Under the pieces are notes generated by a model. The model ran no database searches. It saw only the letters and a program-made list of their open reading frames with translations, and was not told the origin of the DNA. DNA of 64,000 bases, taken from positions 310,001 through 374,000 of the forward strand of contig JAWNGF010000012.1 in NCBI GenBank assembly GCA_037039685.1, written 5' to 3'. The translations under genes and the position numbers were made by a program. The stretch is from Ceratobasidium sp. AG-K (taxonomy: Eukaryota; Basidiomycota; Agaricomycetes; Cantharellales; Ceratobasidiaceae). Shown piece after piece: positions 31,880 through 43,234 of this stretch; position 1 is the first letter of the stretch, and each line of letters begins with the position of its first letter.

Positions 31880-33070
31880 CCCAAGCCCATGATCCCAAGC
31901 CCTGAGAAGTAAGATGGCCACTGAGCTGGAACGTCTTTGAAGCTGGATTCATCCCCCACTGGTTGGATCCTGCTGCCAAACAGCTTGCAGAGCACAAGAG
32001 TCACTCTCTAACTCCAACTCACTGTGACAATGAGTACTCCACCCAATTCCACATCATTATGAGCAATCAAGAGCAGCAGGACAATGTGCTGAAGGCTGCA
32101 TTCCAACATAGGCACAAACCGGATGTCCTCCAGAAGCTTATTGAGTTGATCATTGCTTAAAACATCATACCCCTTGATCAGCTCATTTCCACTGCTTGCC
32201 CAATTGGTAATACACTTTTTGATGCTCACTGCCCCTCAGGAATACCCCTACTGTGCCCAGACCAGCTCAGGGAAAAAGTCCTATAGCTTCTTACCTGTGA
32301 GATCAAGGACATATATTGCACTGCTGGGCAATGCATCAAATCTGGTGGTAATCACAAGTGTGAAGATTGTAAAACCAGATGTCATGTGGAATTCTTTACT
32401 AAGGAGTTAAGAAAGGGAGGAACAACTGAGGACCCTGTTGAAATCTCCCAGGAAGCAGAAAGGTCTAGGGCGCTGCTGTAGTGTGTCTGCACATGCCAAT
32501 AATCCCCCTTTGTCTTCAGAACCCCTGTACTGTGCTGCTCTTCACAAAAATACAGCCCCAAATTTTCCTATTTACATGGAGGGAGTCACAGGCTCCTATC
32601 CTGCTGTACTTGACTTTGATTCCTCTGCCAACTTCATTGACTCCCAATTTGCCCAATGCCACCCCTGACCCTCACTGCACTCTCAGCAGCATGCCAGGTA
32701 GTCGGAATCAATAGCAAAGAAGTAAGGGACTCCATCAGATCCACATGCCACTTCAAATTCAGCACTCAATCCCATTTGTTCACTAAACCTTCCATCTTCT
32801 GCTGCTTGGTGACAGGTAAATGATTCCTGGCATGCTGTGGTTATCAGAAGCAAATCCTGACATCATCAAGTCTATTTGGAAAGTTTTTCCAGGCAAATCT
32901 GTGGAAGCCAGGCTGACAGAAGTATCTGCTCTTCTCACAATGGTTCCCCAATGTTTTGTGAGTTCCTGAGCATTCTGGTAATATGCTATCTGCCAAACAA
33001 CCAGCCCACCAACCCTGTGACTCTGCAATGAGCCTGGAACATCCCAAAGACATCCCCCTAAGGTCCTATA
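31880..33070 (+). pseudogene. gypsy family E gag and protease remnant
   Basis: VFEAGFIPHWLDPAAKQLAE, VLQKLIELI and PLDQLIS (31930-32190) align with gag of the copy at 24.3-24.5 kb. CTAGQCIKSG and KCEDCKTRC (32318-32385) is the Cys-rich end. Protease follows with LDFDSSANFIDSQF where the other copy has LDSGSSANFIHPQF, so Gly of the DSG site is lost. The remnant ends near 33070 in the part before RT. Full of stops and shifts. Confidence 0.75.
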
Positions 33071-33243
33071 TTGGCCAAGAAAAGTCCTGCAGCATGTGAT
33101 TGAAATCATGGCTTTTACCACTACACACGGCCTGATGGACAAATGGCAAGGTTTTGAGAATTGGTCACTTAATAGATCATTTACTTATGACCTGTAGCTA
33201 CCATACTGGACCTTTTGATTGGGATCTCAACTGAGCTAAATAC

Positions 33244-34907
33244 ATGGAGGAATCGCTTCAGCTTGCCATAGCTGATGTGAAAAGCGGTGAATTTAATTAC
33301 CAACAGGCCGCTGACCAACAAGGGGTGCCCAAAGGGACCCTGTGTGGATGGCTCCATGGCTGACAGGAACACCATAAAGCTCACAAGCATGAGCAAGCAC
33401 TCTCACTGCATGCAGAGCATGAGATTGTGCTTTGGTGCCAACAAATGGAATGACAGTACTTGCCAGTCTGTTTGTCACATGTACTCAGACGTGCCAAGGT
33501 GATCTGGAATAACAAAATTGGAACAGAAGGTCAACTCTTAGGCACACATTGTTATGAGGGGTTCATGGAACACCACCCCAAGCTCCAGCTGACAACAAGC
33601 AAACATATTGACAAGAGGCATGTGATGGCAAAGAATCTGGTGTATATCATGGAGTTCTATGTTCTGGTACATTGTCACAATTGAACACATTAATACAAGT
33701 AATTTACAGGTAATTGCAGCTCTCAAATATTTGCCATAAACTTTGGATTCCACCCCCAAACAAATTTAACACAGATGAAAAAGGATGCTGTATTGGCAAG
33801 CTTGGGAGTGACAAAGTTGTGATTGTGAGACAAAGCCCTGAGTGAAGGGATGGATATGCTGGTGGAGCTAAAGAAAGTGTGGATACATAACTATGTCTTC
33901 TGATGGCAGCAAGTGACAACATACAAGCATAGCTGGAGATCATGAAACAATAACCTCAATTGATTGTATCTGTGGGGACAGCTCAGTCCTACCTCCCATG
34001 ATCATCATGAAGTGGGTGAAAGTCCAAGCTTCATGGTTGAAAAATAGTCCACTTCCAGAGGACACATGCTGGGCTGCATCACCAAGTAGATGGACCAACA
34101 ACAAGCTTGGAGTAGAATACATCAAAGCATTTGATGAATGGACAGCTGAGAAATTGTGAGTGTAGCAAATATGCGCTGATTAGGCTCACTATATGCAATC
34201 ATCTGGCGGGACTGACGGCCAGTGGCACCCCTTAATTGTTGATGGACATGGGTCGCATCCAACATACAAGTTCCTACAATATGCCTTTGGTGCCTGTATA
34301 GTTGTCCCTGGGCTCCCAAGCCACACAACAGATTTCCTTCGGCCACTTGACCAAGTGGTATTCAGGGTACTCCAGCAATGCTTTGCACAGGCAGTTGATA
34401 GATGTGCTTGAGATATGTTGGCAATTACTAAGGCCAACTTTGCTCAGTAAGTACAAACAGCATTGTTATTGCAATTTGACTGAATATATTTTCAGAGTTT
34501 TACATGAAGCTTGGGAAACAACATACACACACAAGCTCATTACATCTGCATTTGAAGCCACTGGAATCAAGCTGTTTGACGCTTATCAGGCAAGCGCAAT
34601 GTGGGAATTCCAGGCACAATTGCTGCACAAGCATCAGGGGTCCAATTCCGAGGCAATTGCCTTCCCAGGCACCCTACAAAATCCTTGTGAGCTTCAAAGA
34701 ATCGCTCTTGAGGGCTGCCACAGTGTTCTAGATGATTTACATGCTAATATCACTTTGTTGCGGCATGCACTTGCAGATGCACTAGCCATTGTAGATGGAG
34801 CCGAAGCTCAAGCGCCTTTGGCAGAATCAGAGCTAAGCCAGTTGCTAAGTGCAGCCCAAGCAAGGTCAGAAGGCAAGGCAGGTTGTGGGCGCTTTGGCCA
34901 TGCATGA
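33244..34907 (+). pseudogene. pogo-like (Tc1/mariner superfamily) DDE transposase
   Basis: N-terminal helix-turn-helix of the CENP-B/Tc5 type: EESLQLAIADVKSGEFNYQ, QQGVPKGTLCGWL; then LSHVLRRAKVIWNN and YEGFMEHHPKLQL. DDE part: NTDEKGCCIG (first Asp, near 33773), GDSSVLPPMIIMKW, SWLKNSPLPED, NNKLGVEYIKAFDEW, LIVDGHGSHPTYKFLQ (second Asp, 34239), PSHTTDFLRPLDQVVF (third Asp, near 34350). C-terminal part 34302-34907: ITSAFEATGIKLFDA. It would cut and paste a TA-flanked transposon. Several stops and shifts divide it. I found no convincing terminal inverted repeats around it. Confidence 0.85.
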
Positions 34908-35280
34908 GTGTACACACAGAATGAGATTTCCGAGGTGCTTGTGCAGGAGCAGTCACCTGCTGAGACACTTGCAACCAAAGGCCATGGTAGAGCATGAGGA
35001 CAACCATGCAGCTGTGGTTGGGGTGCTCAAATTGTCCAGGAGGATCAGGGCTACAAATCTGGCAATTTGGAAGATTTGGAGGAGTAAATACAGGTCTGTA
35101 GACAATCTTTGGGATGAGGTGTATGACTGAAACCAAATTTTTTCCCCCCAATCAAGCTCTAAACATGCATGTATTGCTCTGATTATTGATACATAAATTG
35201 CAAGTACCGTTTAAAAATGCATAGAATAAGGTAAGGCCAAAAAAACCCAAAGAAAAGGCCGGAATTATGGTTGTTCCACT
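34908..35280. other. Spacer after the pogo-like transposase
   Basis: A weak plus frame continues to about 35130, then AT-rich non-coding sequence with A-runs. It probably holds the right end of the transposon, but I could not identify the boundary. Element C gag begins abruptly at about 35281. Confidence 0.3.
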
Positions 35281-36082
35281 TTGGGGGGAATTTCACTACA
35301 GCAGGTCATACAGTACATCACAAACTTCCAACTACTCCTACAGGATGTAGAATGGAATGGAGATGCACTAATTGCTTGCTTCAGACATGGGCTACAGCAT
35401 ACCATCAAGCAGGAACTCATGAGGGAAGAAATGCATAACTACAACAGGCCACACCCTAGAACCTTGCATGAGTGGATGCACCTTGCCCTCCAAGGTCAAT
35501 GGCTGGATCCTCCTAAGTCCCAAGACAAAGGAAAAGGAAGAGATCAGTGCAAATAACAAGGAACATCAAAAATGGAAGACTTAGTCTGAGTCCCAAACAA
35601 AGAAAAATAAAGTGGGAAGAAAGAGAACCTGTGCATGAAATGCAGGAAGCCTGGGCACATGCTCAATGACTGCCAGTCAGGGTGGACCCATGTAGACAAA
35701 GCAAAACAGCCAATCAAAGGAAAGGCTGCCAAAGTAACCACAACAATTGAGGAAGTTGCCTCAACTGCCTCTGAGTTGAAAAACTAGACAGGTGTCATAG
35801 CACTCTGTGTAGTGATACCCAGAAAGTGCACTATCAGATGTATACTGCTGCAAAACATCAAATGAATCACCTTTGGTATACACAAAAATGGTGGGAATCA
35901 CTGTTAAAACACCAACACTCATCAACTCAGGATCTATGAGAAATTTTATGGACATCTAGTACACCAGGAGAACCAATCTCCCACTCATCAAACTATAAAC
36001 ACCAAGAAGTGTGGGGATGATCAATGGAAAAACAGAAAAAGAAACTATCCACTTCCATACAAAAATCACCTTCAAGCTAGAA
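35281..36082 (+). pseudogene. gag-pol: Element C (Ty3/gypsy): end of gag and start of protease
   Basis: gag: YITNFQLLLQDVEWNGDALI, FRHGLQHTIKQELM and WMHLALQG; zinc knuckle CMKCRKPGHMLNDC (35632-35673). Protease: LINSGSMRNFMDI near 35918, where the usual DSG catalytic site reads NSG because GAC became AAC after ATC, a CpG step. It runs to 36082, where element B is inserted, and continues at 43235 (TFKLE to RTFTQKLYCMPTG). The upstream part of gag and the 5' LTR are missing. Confidence 0.83.
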
Positions 36083-36550
36083 TGTTGTAAGCTTCTTCTT
36101 AGTGGCTATGAGGCAAGCCGCAAGGGAGAGTGGACGGCACTAAGACCTAAGAGACCTCTTGAATCGCACCACACTTACGTGGCTGTAGACTCTTAAGGGT
36201 AGGGGTGGTTCAAAGTGTCACTCAAAGGGAATGTTTGACAAGACAAAACAAGCTGGGGTTACCAGGCTTGTTGGTCCTCTATATATATTCAGAAAGAGGC
36301 CAAGTCATACAAGGCGCAGCCACATGAGTCATTCATACAAGCCAGTCAGAAGTGTCTGTGTGAGTCATGCTGTGTAGGCAGTCATGACTCATACAAAGAA
36401 CAGCCGCATTACACAAATGTAACAGAACAACCACAAGAACATGGCAACGTGGCACATGAAAGAACAAACATAACATAAACAAAACAACAAGCAAGAGAAC
36501 AGGCGGGCAAGACATGAGGCAAGTCCGATGGAGTGAGTTGGCTCACAACA
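36083..36550 (-). repeat. 3' LTR of element B
   Basis: In sense orientation TGTTGTGAGCCAACTC to CTTACAACA. 468 bases. Next to the polypurine tract (36551-36562 on this strand reads TTACTCCCCCTT). Confidence 0.94.
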
Positions 36551-36591
36551 TTACTCCCCCTTAAGAGTCTGTTTGGGGGACTTGAACGGGC

Positions 36592-37356
36592 TTACTGTGT
36601 TGTGCACTCCTTGCTCTTCCAAAGTACATACTCTTCCAATCCCTCATCTTCTTCCAGCGTCAAGTCAATGGGATTGAACACAGTGTTACCTGGTTCATCC
36701 AAGAACTTCTCCCATTCCTCCCATGTTTCCTCCTTTGTCCAATCTGCCTTGCTCCAGTCCATCACCCTCTTCTGGGTCTCCATGAATTCATCATCCCACT
36801 GCTGTGTGTCCAGCTCAACCTCCTTCCATGCCAACACGTCCATCTCCTCCTTCCTCCACCAATACAGCGCCCATTCAAACCCCTCCCTTTGGTATCTTCC
36901 CCTTTCCATCATCCAGTTGCTCACATCCTTTTCATAGTTGGCGTCCCAAGTGTTGTTCCACTTGGGTCAAAGCATTGGCGGCCTTCCATTAGCTCCCAGT
37001 ACCCATCTGCTTGAGTATGCCCCTTCTTGGCCCCACTCAACAACTCCAAGCATATGGGTGGACAGGAGGACCACCTCTGAGACCTGGAATGCTGCGCATC
37101 CCCAGCACACAAAGATGTCCTTCCTTGCCAGTTGCATTCTTGTTGGCCATTTCTTTCCAACCCATTGGAACTCTCCCAGGTCTGAGTGGAGAGTGTTGTC
37201 AGATGCTTGGAACTGCATCCGGCCTGGGCCTTGTTGGGACCTCTTAAAGACATAGAGGGCTGCTTCTGTGTCAAGGATCCTAGCCATAGCAAATGCCGGT
37301 CCATCAAGGACGCGGATGAGGTTGTTGGCAATAGTGGAGCGGGAGACAGCCGGCAT
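36592..37356 (-). pseudogene. ORF3 of element B: conserved third ORF of unknown function
   Basis: 255 codons from ATG at 37356 (MPAVSRSTIANNLIRVLDG), the same length as ORF3 of element A and in the same -1 frame relative to pol. Contains LYVFKRSQQGPG, FVCWGCAAFQVSEVVLLS, LGVVEWGQEGAYSSRWV, YWWRKEEMDVLAWKEVELDT, WSKADWTKEETWEEWEKF and DEPGNTVFNPIDLTLEEDE. Only one interruption, TGA at 36967-36969, in CTT TGA CCC where A has CTG AGG CCT (Leu-Arg-Pro); CGA is the likely ancestor. Better preserved than the A copy although B is older by LTR divergence. Confidence 0.8.
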
Positions 37357-40300
37357 TGCAAAGAGCAAAAGAGATTTGAAGCATTGAGTGAAGAGTGTGA
37401 TTTGGAGTAGTTGCAAGCTTTGCAGACGGGTTTCTGGTCCTCAGCCTTTTGCCCTTTTATCCTTTCTTTGAAGTTTGCTGGTGCGGGTGCTTTGGGGTGT
37501 TGGCTCAGGAATTTGCACATTATTTTGTAAAGGTGCCCAACATCTTTGGCCTGTTGTTCCGTGTCATCTTCCTCTCTGTACCCCTTCCATTGGATCCTAT
37601 AGAATAATCCTTCCTTTGTCATTTTCCAATCAATAATCTTCTCTACTTCATATTCTTTGTTTCCTTCTTCTGTTATGATTGGCGGAGGACAAGGTTGGTT
37701 CCAATTGAATGCCTTGTCTGCCTTGTACCAGCTTAGAAGATCAATCTCAAAGACGGGGTACTTTTTCATTGTAGGCGGTAGTTCAAGTTCATATGCATGA
37801 GAGGAAACTCTCTTTTTTACTGGGAAGGGCCCAAACTTCTTGTTATCCAGCTTTTTGGATGGTCTGTTTGATTTGATGTCCGGTCCAAATAACCATACAA
37901 GATCTCCTTCCTTGTACTCCTCCTTGACGTTTCCTTCCTTTATTTGATGTAGTTCCATAGCTGCAAAAGCCTCCTTCCTAGCTTCTTCCCATCTCGTTGC
38001 TATTGTGTTTGCTTCAGGAACTTCTATCACAACGTTGGATATGTTCCATAATGGCTCTTTTCCATAGACAAGTTGAAATGGGCTTTTTCCAGTTACTCTG
38101 TGCTTGTGCATGTTGTAACAGAACTTGGCGGTGGGCAGTAGTTCAACCCAATTGTCCTGATGGTGATTGATGCAGGTGCGCAGCCATGCTTCCAGCCATT
38201 GGTTAACTTGTTCCATAATTCTGTCAGTTTGAGGGTGGTACGCAGTACTAAAGGTGGTTGAGACCCCAATTTTCTCATAGATTGCTTTCAGTAGTTTGCT
38301 GTTAAAAGTGCTTCTGCGGTCCAATACAGTGCTTTTGGGAAATCCATGAAGTTTCCAGACGTTGCTCAGGAATAGCTCTGCTAATTTGTTTGCCTTGTGC
38401 AACTCTCTGCATGGTATGAAATGCACCATTCTGGAGAATCTGTCCACCACAACAAGAATGCTGTCCATTCCTCTTGATTTAGGGAGTTTTACAATGAAGT
38501 CATACGCTATGTCCTCCCATGGCTTGCTTGCAATCTGTAATGGTTTCAAAGGAACTTGCGTTTTTGTACCGTTTGCCCTTTGACACCGTTTGCATGAATC
38601 TACATATTTGTTGACACTCTGCTTCATTCCTGGCCAGTAGTAGTGTCTCGAAATGAGTTCCAGGGTTCTTGCATGTCCTTGATGACTGGCGATTGGTGAG
38701 TCATGATGTAGCCTCAATATTGTTAAACGGCAATCCTTGTCTTCCAGAACTACAATCTGTCCCTTGTACCACAGTAGCCCCTTGCATAGTTTGTAATCCC
38801 TAACACTGGACAGAACACTCCTAGGTAGCAATTCTTTCTTCTCACAGAGTTCCATTACTCCATTCAGGCCTGGATCTTCTTGTTGTGCTTTGATAATATC
38901 ACTAATGGTGTCTTCCTTGAATCCTCCTGCAAAACCTTGGAATTTCTCATTGGCAATCATGACTTGTTCTGCTGATGGAATTTTGGTGTGATCAGCCCTT
39001 CTAGACAGTAGGTCTGGTTTTTGCAAGAGGATTCCTGGCCAGTACACACTCACAAAGTTGTAAGAAGCGAGTGTTTGGTGCCAGCGTGCGTGTCTCTGAT
39101 TGAATGTTTTTGTGTCTTTCCAGAACTGGAGGTTTCTGTGGTCTGTATATATCATGATTTCCTCCTTCGTCCCTTCCAGGTAAAGCCTCCAATGTGTGAG
39201 TGCTTTGATGATTGCCATAAGTTCCTTGTCATGAACATTGTAGTTCTTTTGTGCTTGGTTGAAGCATTTGGAAAGGAAAGCAATAGGATGTAACCTCCCA
39301 TCCTCTTGCCTTTGAGTGAGTATCGCTCCCATTGCTACTCCACTAGCATCAGTTTCGAGAAAGAATGATTTTTCAGGGTTGGGGTGTTGTAGTACTGGGT
39401 CCTTGCAAATCATATCCTTCAGTTTGTTGAAAGCCTTTTGTTCCTTGTGTCCCCATTTCCATGGCACTTCCTTTGGTGTTAGACTAGTAAGGGGTTTGGT
39501 GATAGTGGAAAAACTGGGAACAAATCTTCTGTAGAAATTTGCAAATCCTAAAAAGGCTTGGACTTGCTTTACAGTTTTTGGTTCCTTCCATTCCCTTATT
39601 GCTTTGATCTTCTCTTTGTCCATAGAAATTCCTTCCATGCTGATTTGTAGTCCCATATAAATAAGCTCCATGACAAAGAATTTGCACTTCAGTAGCTTTG
39701 CAAAGAGGTGGTTTTCCTTAAGGATCTGGAGTACCTTTTGCACATCCTCTATGTGTTGCAACCATTCTTTCAAAAAAACCAGAATGTCATTGATGAAGAC
39801 GATAATGCATATGTCAATAAGGTCTTGGAAAACATGATTCATGTATCATTGGAAAGTGGCAGGTGTATTCTTTAGTCCAAATGGCATGACAATGTATTCA
39901 AATAGCCCTTCCTTTGTTCTGAATGTGGTTTTCCATTTGTCACCTTCTCTGATGCGGATGTTATTGAAACCCACTCTAAGGTCAATCCTTGTGAAGATCT
40001 TTGCATCCTTTATTTTCTCCAAAAGATCTTCCATGAGAGGCATGGGAAAGCGATTGTCCTTTGTTATTGCATTAATGGGTCTTAGGTCTTGTACCAGTCT
40101 TAGTCCTCTCAGGGGTCCAGTCTTCTTGACAAAAAAACATGCTGAAGCAATAGGTGACTTGCTTGGTCTGATTTTCCCAGTGGCTAGTTCCTTGTTGAGG
40201 TATTCCCTCATTGCAATGGACTTGGCCGGTGACAAAGGTATTGGTCTTGCTGGTTTTGGAAGTTCAGTGCCTTCTTTGAAATCAATAGCACAGTCATATG

Positions 40301-40946
40301 GGCAATGGTCCAGGATGTGTTTGAATTTCTCTTCACTAAACACTTCTTTGAACTCCTTGAATTCTTCCAGGATGAGATCAAGATTCCCTTCTCTTCCCAG
40401 TAATTCCTCAGTTCTCCAGGTGATGCTTTTTTGTTTCCAATCAATATCAGGGTTGGCGGTCTCTAGCCATACTAATCCTAGGATGATGTTTGTGTCCCTG
40501 GTAGGCATAGCAAAGAATTCTTCCTTGAATGTTTTTCCTTCTACTGTGATCTCTAGTTGTGCCTTGAATTGTATGGTGTGTGGGAGCTCCTTTCCTTGTA
40601 TGCCTATGACCCTTTGAGGAGTAGGTAGGTCAATCAGGGAAATGTTGTTCCTTCTGGCCCATCTGATGTCAATGAAATTTTGAGAGGCTCCAGAATCAAT
40701 TAAGGCAGGGATTGGGTCTGTGATTCCAGCAACATAGGTAGAGACAATCATGGATTCCTTGTTTGCTCTATAGTACATTGCTGGTTCTTTGGTCTTTCCA
40801 CACACAGTTAGTGGGAGACCCCTTCTTTTCCTGATTCTTCCTCTACTATTGATCCTTCTCTTCCTTTCACACTGGGTTTGGTTGTTATCCATTCCCTGGA
40901 AGTGCATTTTAGCAATCAATGCCCCTCCTGTCTGCATTTCAGACAT
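36921..40946 (-). pseudogene. pol: pol of element B: protease, RT, RNase H, integrase, chromodomain (one in-frame TGA)
   Basis: Open from 40946 in the -1 frame of gag. Protease LIDSGASQNFIDIRW near 40690 is intact. RT up to 39846, then TGA at 39843-39845 in TFQ-TGA-YMNH (A has TFQRYMNH), then on to VFINDILVF near 39790 (YxDD reads FIND; AAT after ATC). RNase H ETDASGVAMGAIL is intact. Integrase: zinc finger HHDSPIASHQGHARTLELIS and CKRCQRANG; core YDFIVKLPKS (Asp kept), LDRRSTFNS, EQVNQWLEAW. Chromodomain YEVEKIIDWKMTK and WKGYREEDDTEQ near 37570-37660. The frame stays open to 36921, overlapping ORF3. Confidence 0.94.
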
Positions 40947-42745
40947 CTGTTGGATGCAATCCTTGCCTTGTATACTTCATCTGGTAGCCGCTTCATAGAG
41001 GTTTGACCGGCAGTGGCTGGTTGGGTTGTCCTCTTCCTGGTAGATGACTTGATCTGCTGTGGTTTTTGATCAAAAGAGATTGCAATGGTGATCCACTGTT
41101 TAAGGTTAAGACACCTTTTGGTTCTGTCTTCATTGATAAGGGAGAGTTCAAATTGTGCCAATTCTGTTTTGATTTCCGGTTTAAGTCCTTCTTTGAATTG
41201 CTTGATAAGAGCTTCTTCTCCCCAATTTACATCGACCATATGGAAGCGGAATTCTGTTGCATAATTTGCTGCCGAGTTGATCTGCTTGCATTTCCAGATA
41301 TCAGCCTCTGCTTTGGCTTTCTTGTTAGGGTCAATGAATTGTTCCATGAAGTGTGTCTTGAATGTTTCCCACAACGTCAGATTCGGGTCCAGAACTCCAT
41401 TGTTCATAGATTGGAGTATCACCTGCGCCCAATGGATAGCAGACCAGTTATCTGATTTGAAATTTGCTAATGCTTCTCTAATTTGTTCCTGTCCAGAACT
41501 GTACTGGTCACCCAACCTGACAAAGTAACTTTCCATTTGGGTGATGAACATTTCTGCTCCTTCTGCCTTTTTGCTGTTGAATGCTTCTGGTCTAGTAACC
41601 TTGGGCCATCTTGGTGTTTCTCCTGCTTTGGAGTTAAGCAGACGCTCAATCCTTTGCTCAAGGTTGTTGATCCTTGTGGATTTGGCTTTGGGTGCGGATT
41701 GTTTGCTAGGCACATGTAGCAAAACTTCCTCCACTTCTTCTCTTAAGTTGGAAATGGAGTGCTCCATGGTAGCAATGCAATTGTTCAATGTGGTGAATCC
41801 TTCCCTGACTTGTTTGATCCCTTGCATTACTGCTTTGTTCCATTCCAATTGTCCTTGCTGGGTGGTGTCAAGGTCTCATTGTACGTTGTTTACTAGTCCT
41901 TGGGTATTTGTGATTTCGTTTTGTACAGTGTTGACTTCCATTCCCGTAAGGTAGCAGTTATGCTCAGTGTTTTGGGCGGAGTGAAAGATGGTTGTCAAGG
42001 ATTGTTGAATTCCCCTAAGTGTATTGTTAAAGACTTCTGGGTTGTTTCCAAGCACTCTAGCTTCCTGTTCTAGACCCATCAAGCTTTGGGTAAGGCCAAC
42101 TCTTAGTCCTTCAATGACTCTTAGAGTTGCGTTGTGACATCTGATTAAGAGATCATCCAGTTTGTCTAAGCTCTGGATAGCAGTTCTCTGTGTGCTAGAA
42201 GAACTATTGCTAATAGGTTGTGGGTCAGCGGAGGGTCCTGCTGCTGGGGTTACCAGTGGTCACAGTCTTTTGGGTAAGGACAAAGGAATGGCTCCCATGT
42301 TGGTGATTGTTCCCAAGATGCATGGGATTTGTGGTGTGGGTGGAGGGCAAATCGGAGTTAGGGAGACCCCTCTGTGGGGCTCAGGTTGGGCAGAAAAATA
42401 GCCAAACCCAAATCCCCGACAAGGCGTTCTTCCATCAGATGTAATGGTGATTACTTCAGGTTCCAGTACATAGGTTTTGTCACTGGGTTCTTGATTTTCC
42501 TCCTGGGGGTGTTCTTTGACTAATGATACTTCTGGTTGGAATGTTCCTGGTACTGTACTTTGGCTAGAAACTCTTGATAGGGCTGGACCCCCTGCTTGTG
42601 TGTGTGCAAGTGCGCTTTCACTGAGTGATGAGGTTGGTCTAGTGGCTCTACTAGGACCTCTTTGTATGCTTGTGGTGGACGCGGGTCTTGAGACCGTGTC
42701 TTCTTGTAATCCTTGTTCAACAGGTGTTGAGTTGTTTGTGGACAT
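40808..42745 (-). pseudogene. gag: gag of element B (three in-frame TGA)
   Basis: 646 codons from ATG 42745 to TAA 40808-40810, aligned with element A gag through most of its length: QRGPSRATRPTSSL, RPKVTRPEAF-like block, ITQMESYFVRLGDQYSSG, MEQFIDPNKKAKAE, VNWGEEALIKQFKEGLKPE, MKRLPDEVYKARIASNRC. Stops: TGA at 42260-42262, 41876-41878 and 40916-40918; the last falls inside the zinc knuckle CLKCRQEGH-TGA-LLKC. For the first and third a CGA ancestor is plausible from context; for the second it is possible. Confidence 0.9.
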
Positions 42746-42749
42746 GGTG

Positions 42750-42764
42750 TGAAGCTTGTTTTGT
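42750..42764 (-). promoter_or_regulatory. Self-priming site (PBS) of element B
   Basis: On the minus strand TTACAAAACAAGCTT follows the 5' LTR directly. Its core ACAAAACAAGCT is the reverse complement of AGCTTGTTTTGT in the LTR downstream of TATATATA, exactly as in element A. Confidence 0.7.
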
Positions 42765-42766
42765 AA

Positions 42767-43234
42767 TGTCCTAAGCTTCTTCTTAGTGGCTATGAGGCAA
42801 GCTGCAAGGGAGAGTGGATGGCACTAAGACCTAAGAGACCTCTTGAATCGCACCACACTTAAGTGGCTGTAGACTCTTAAGGGTAGGGGTGGTTCAAAGT
42901 GTCACTCAAAGGGAATGTTTGACAAGACAAAACAAGCTGGGGTTACCAGGCTTGTTGGTCCTCTATATATATTCAGAAAGAGGCCTTGTCATACAAGGCA
43001 CAGCCACACGAGTCATACATACAAGCCAGTCAGGAGTGTCTGTGTGAGTCATGCTGTGTAGGCAGTCATGACTCATACAAAGCACAGCCCCGTTATGCAA
43101 ATGTAACAGAACAACCACAAGAACGTGGCAACGCGGCACAGGAAAGAACAAACGTAACATAAACAAAAGAACAAGTGAGAGAACAGGCGGGCAAGACACA
43201 AGGCAAGTCCGATGGAGTGAGTTGGCTCATGACA
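42767..43234 (-). repeat. 5' LTR of element B
   Basis: 468 bases; in sense orientation TGTCATGAGCCAACTC to AAGCTTAGGACA. Followed outside by TAGAA (43235-43239), the target duplication. Confidence 0.94.

Larger units (their letters stand above)
36083..43234 (-). mobile_element. Ty3/gypsy chromoviral LTR retrotransposon, element B (full length, inactivated)
   Basis: 7152 bases on the minus strand, flanked by a perfect duplication TAGAA (36078-36082 and 43235-43239). LTRs of 468 bases at both ends; sense order LTR, self-priming site, gag, pol, ORF3, polypurine tract, LTR. By eye roughly 25-30 LTR differences (about 6 percent), so it is older than A. It splits the protease of element C. gag has three TGA stops, pol one, ORF3 one. 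Confidence 0.95.

Noticed and set aside
30654..33070. LTR at 30654-31651 as 5' LTR of the gag-protease remnant after it
   Set aside because: The flanks AAGAT/AGGAT look like a target duplication of a solo LTR and no primer site follows; kept only as a remote possibility.
36533..36937. Plus-strand ORFs across element B (for example 36533-36937, 39841-40617, 42162-42401)
   Set aside because: They are complements of the minus-strand gag, pol and ORF3 frames.
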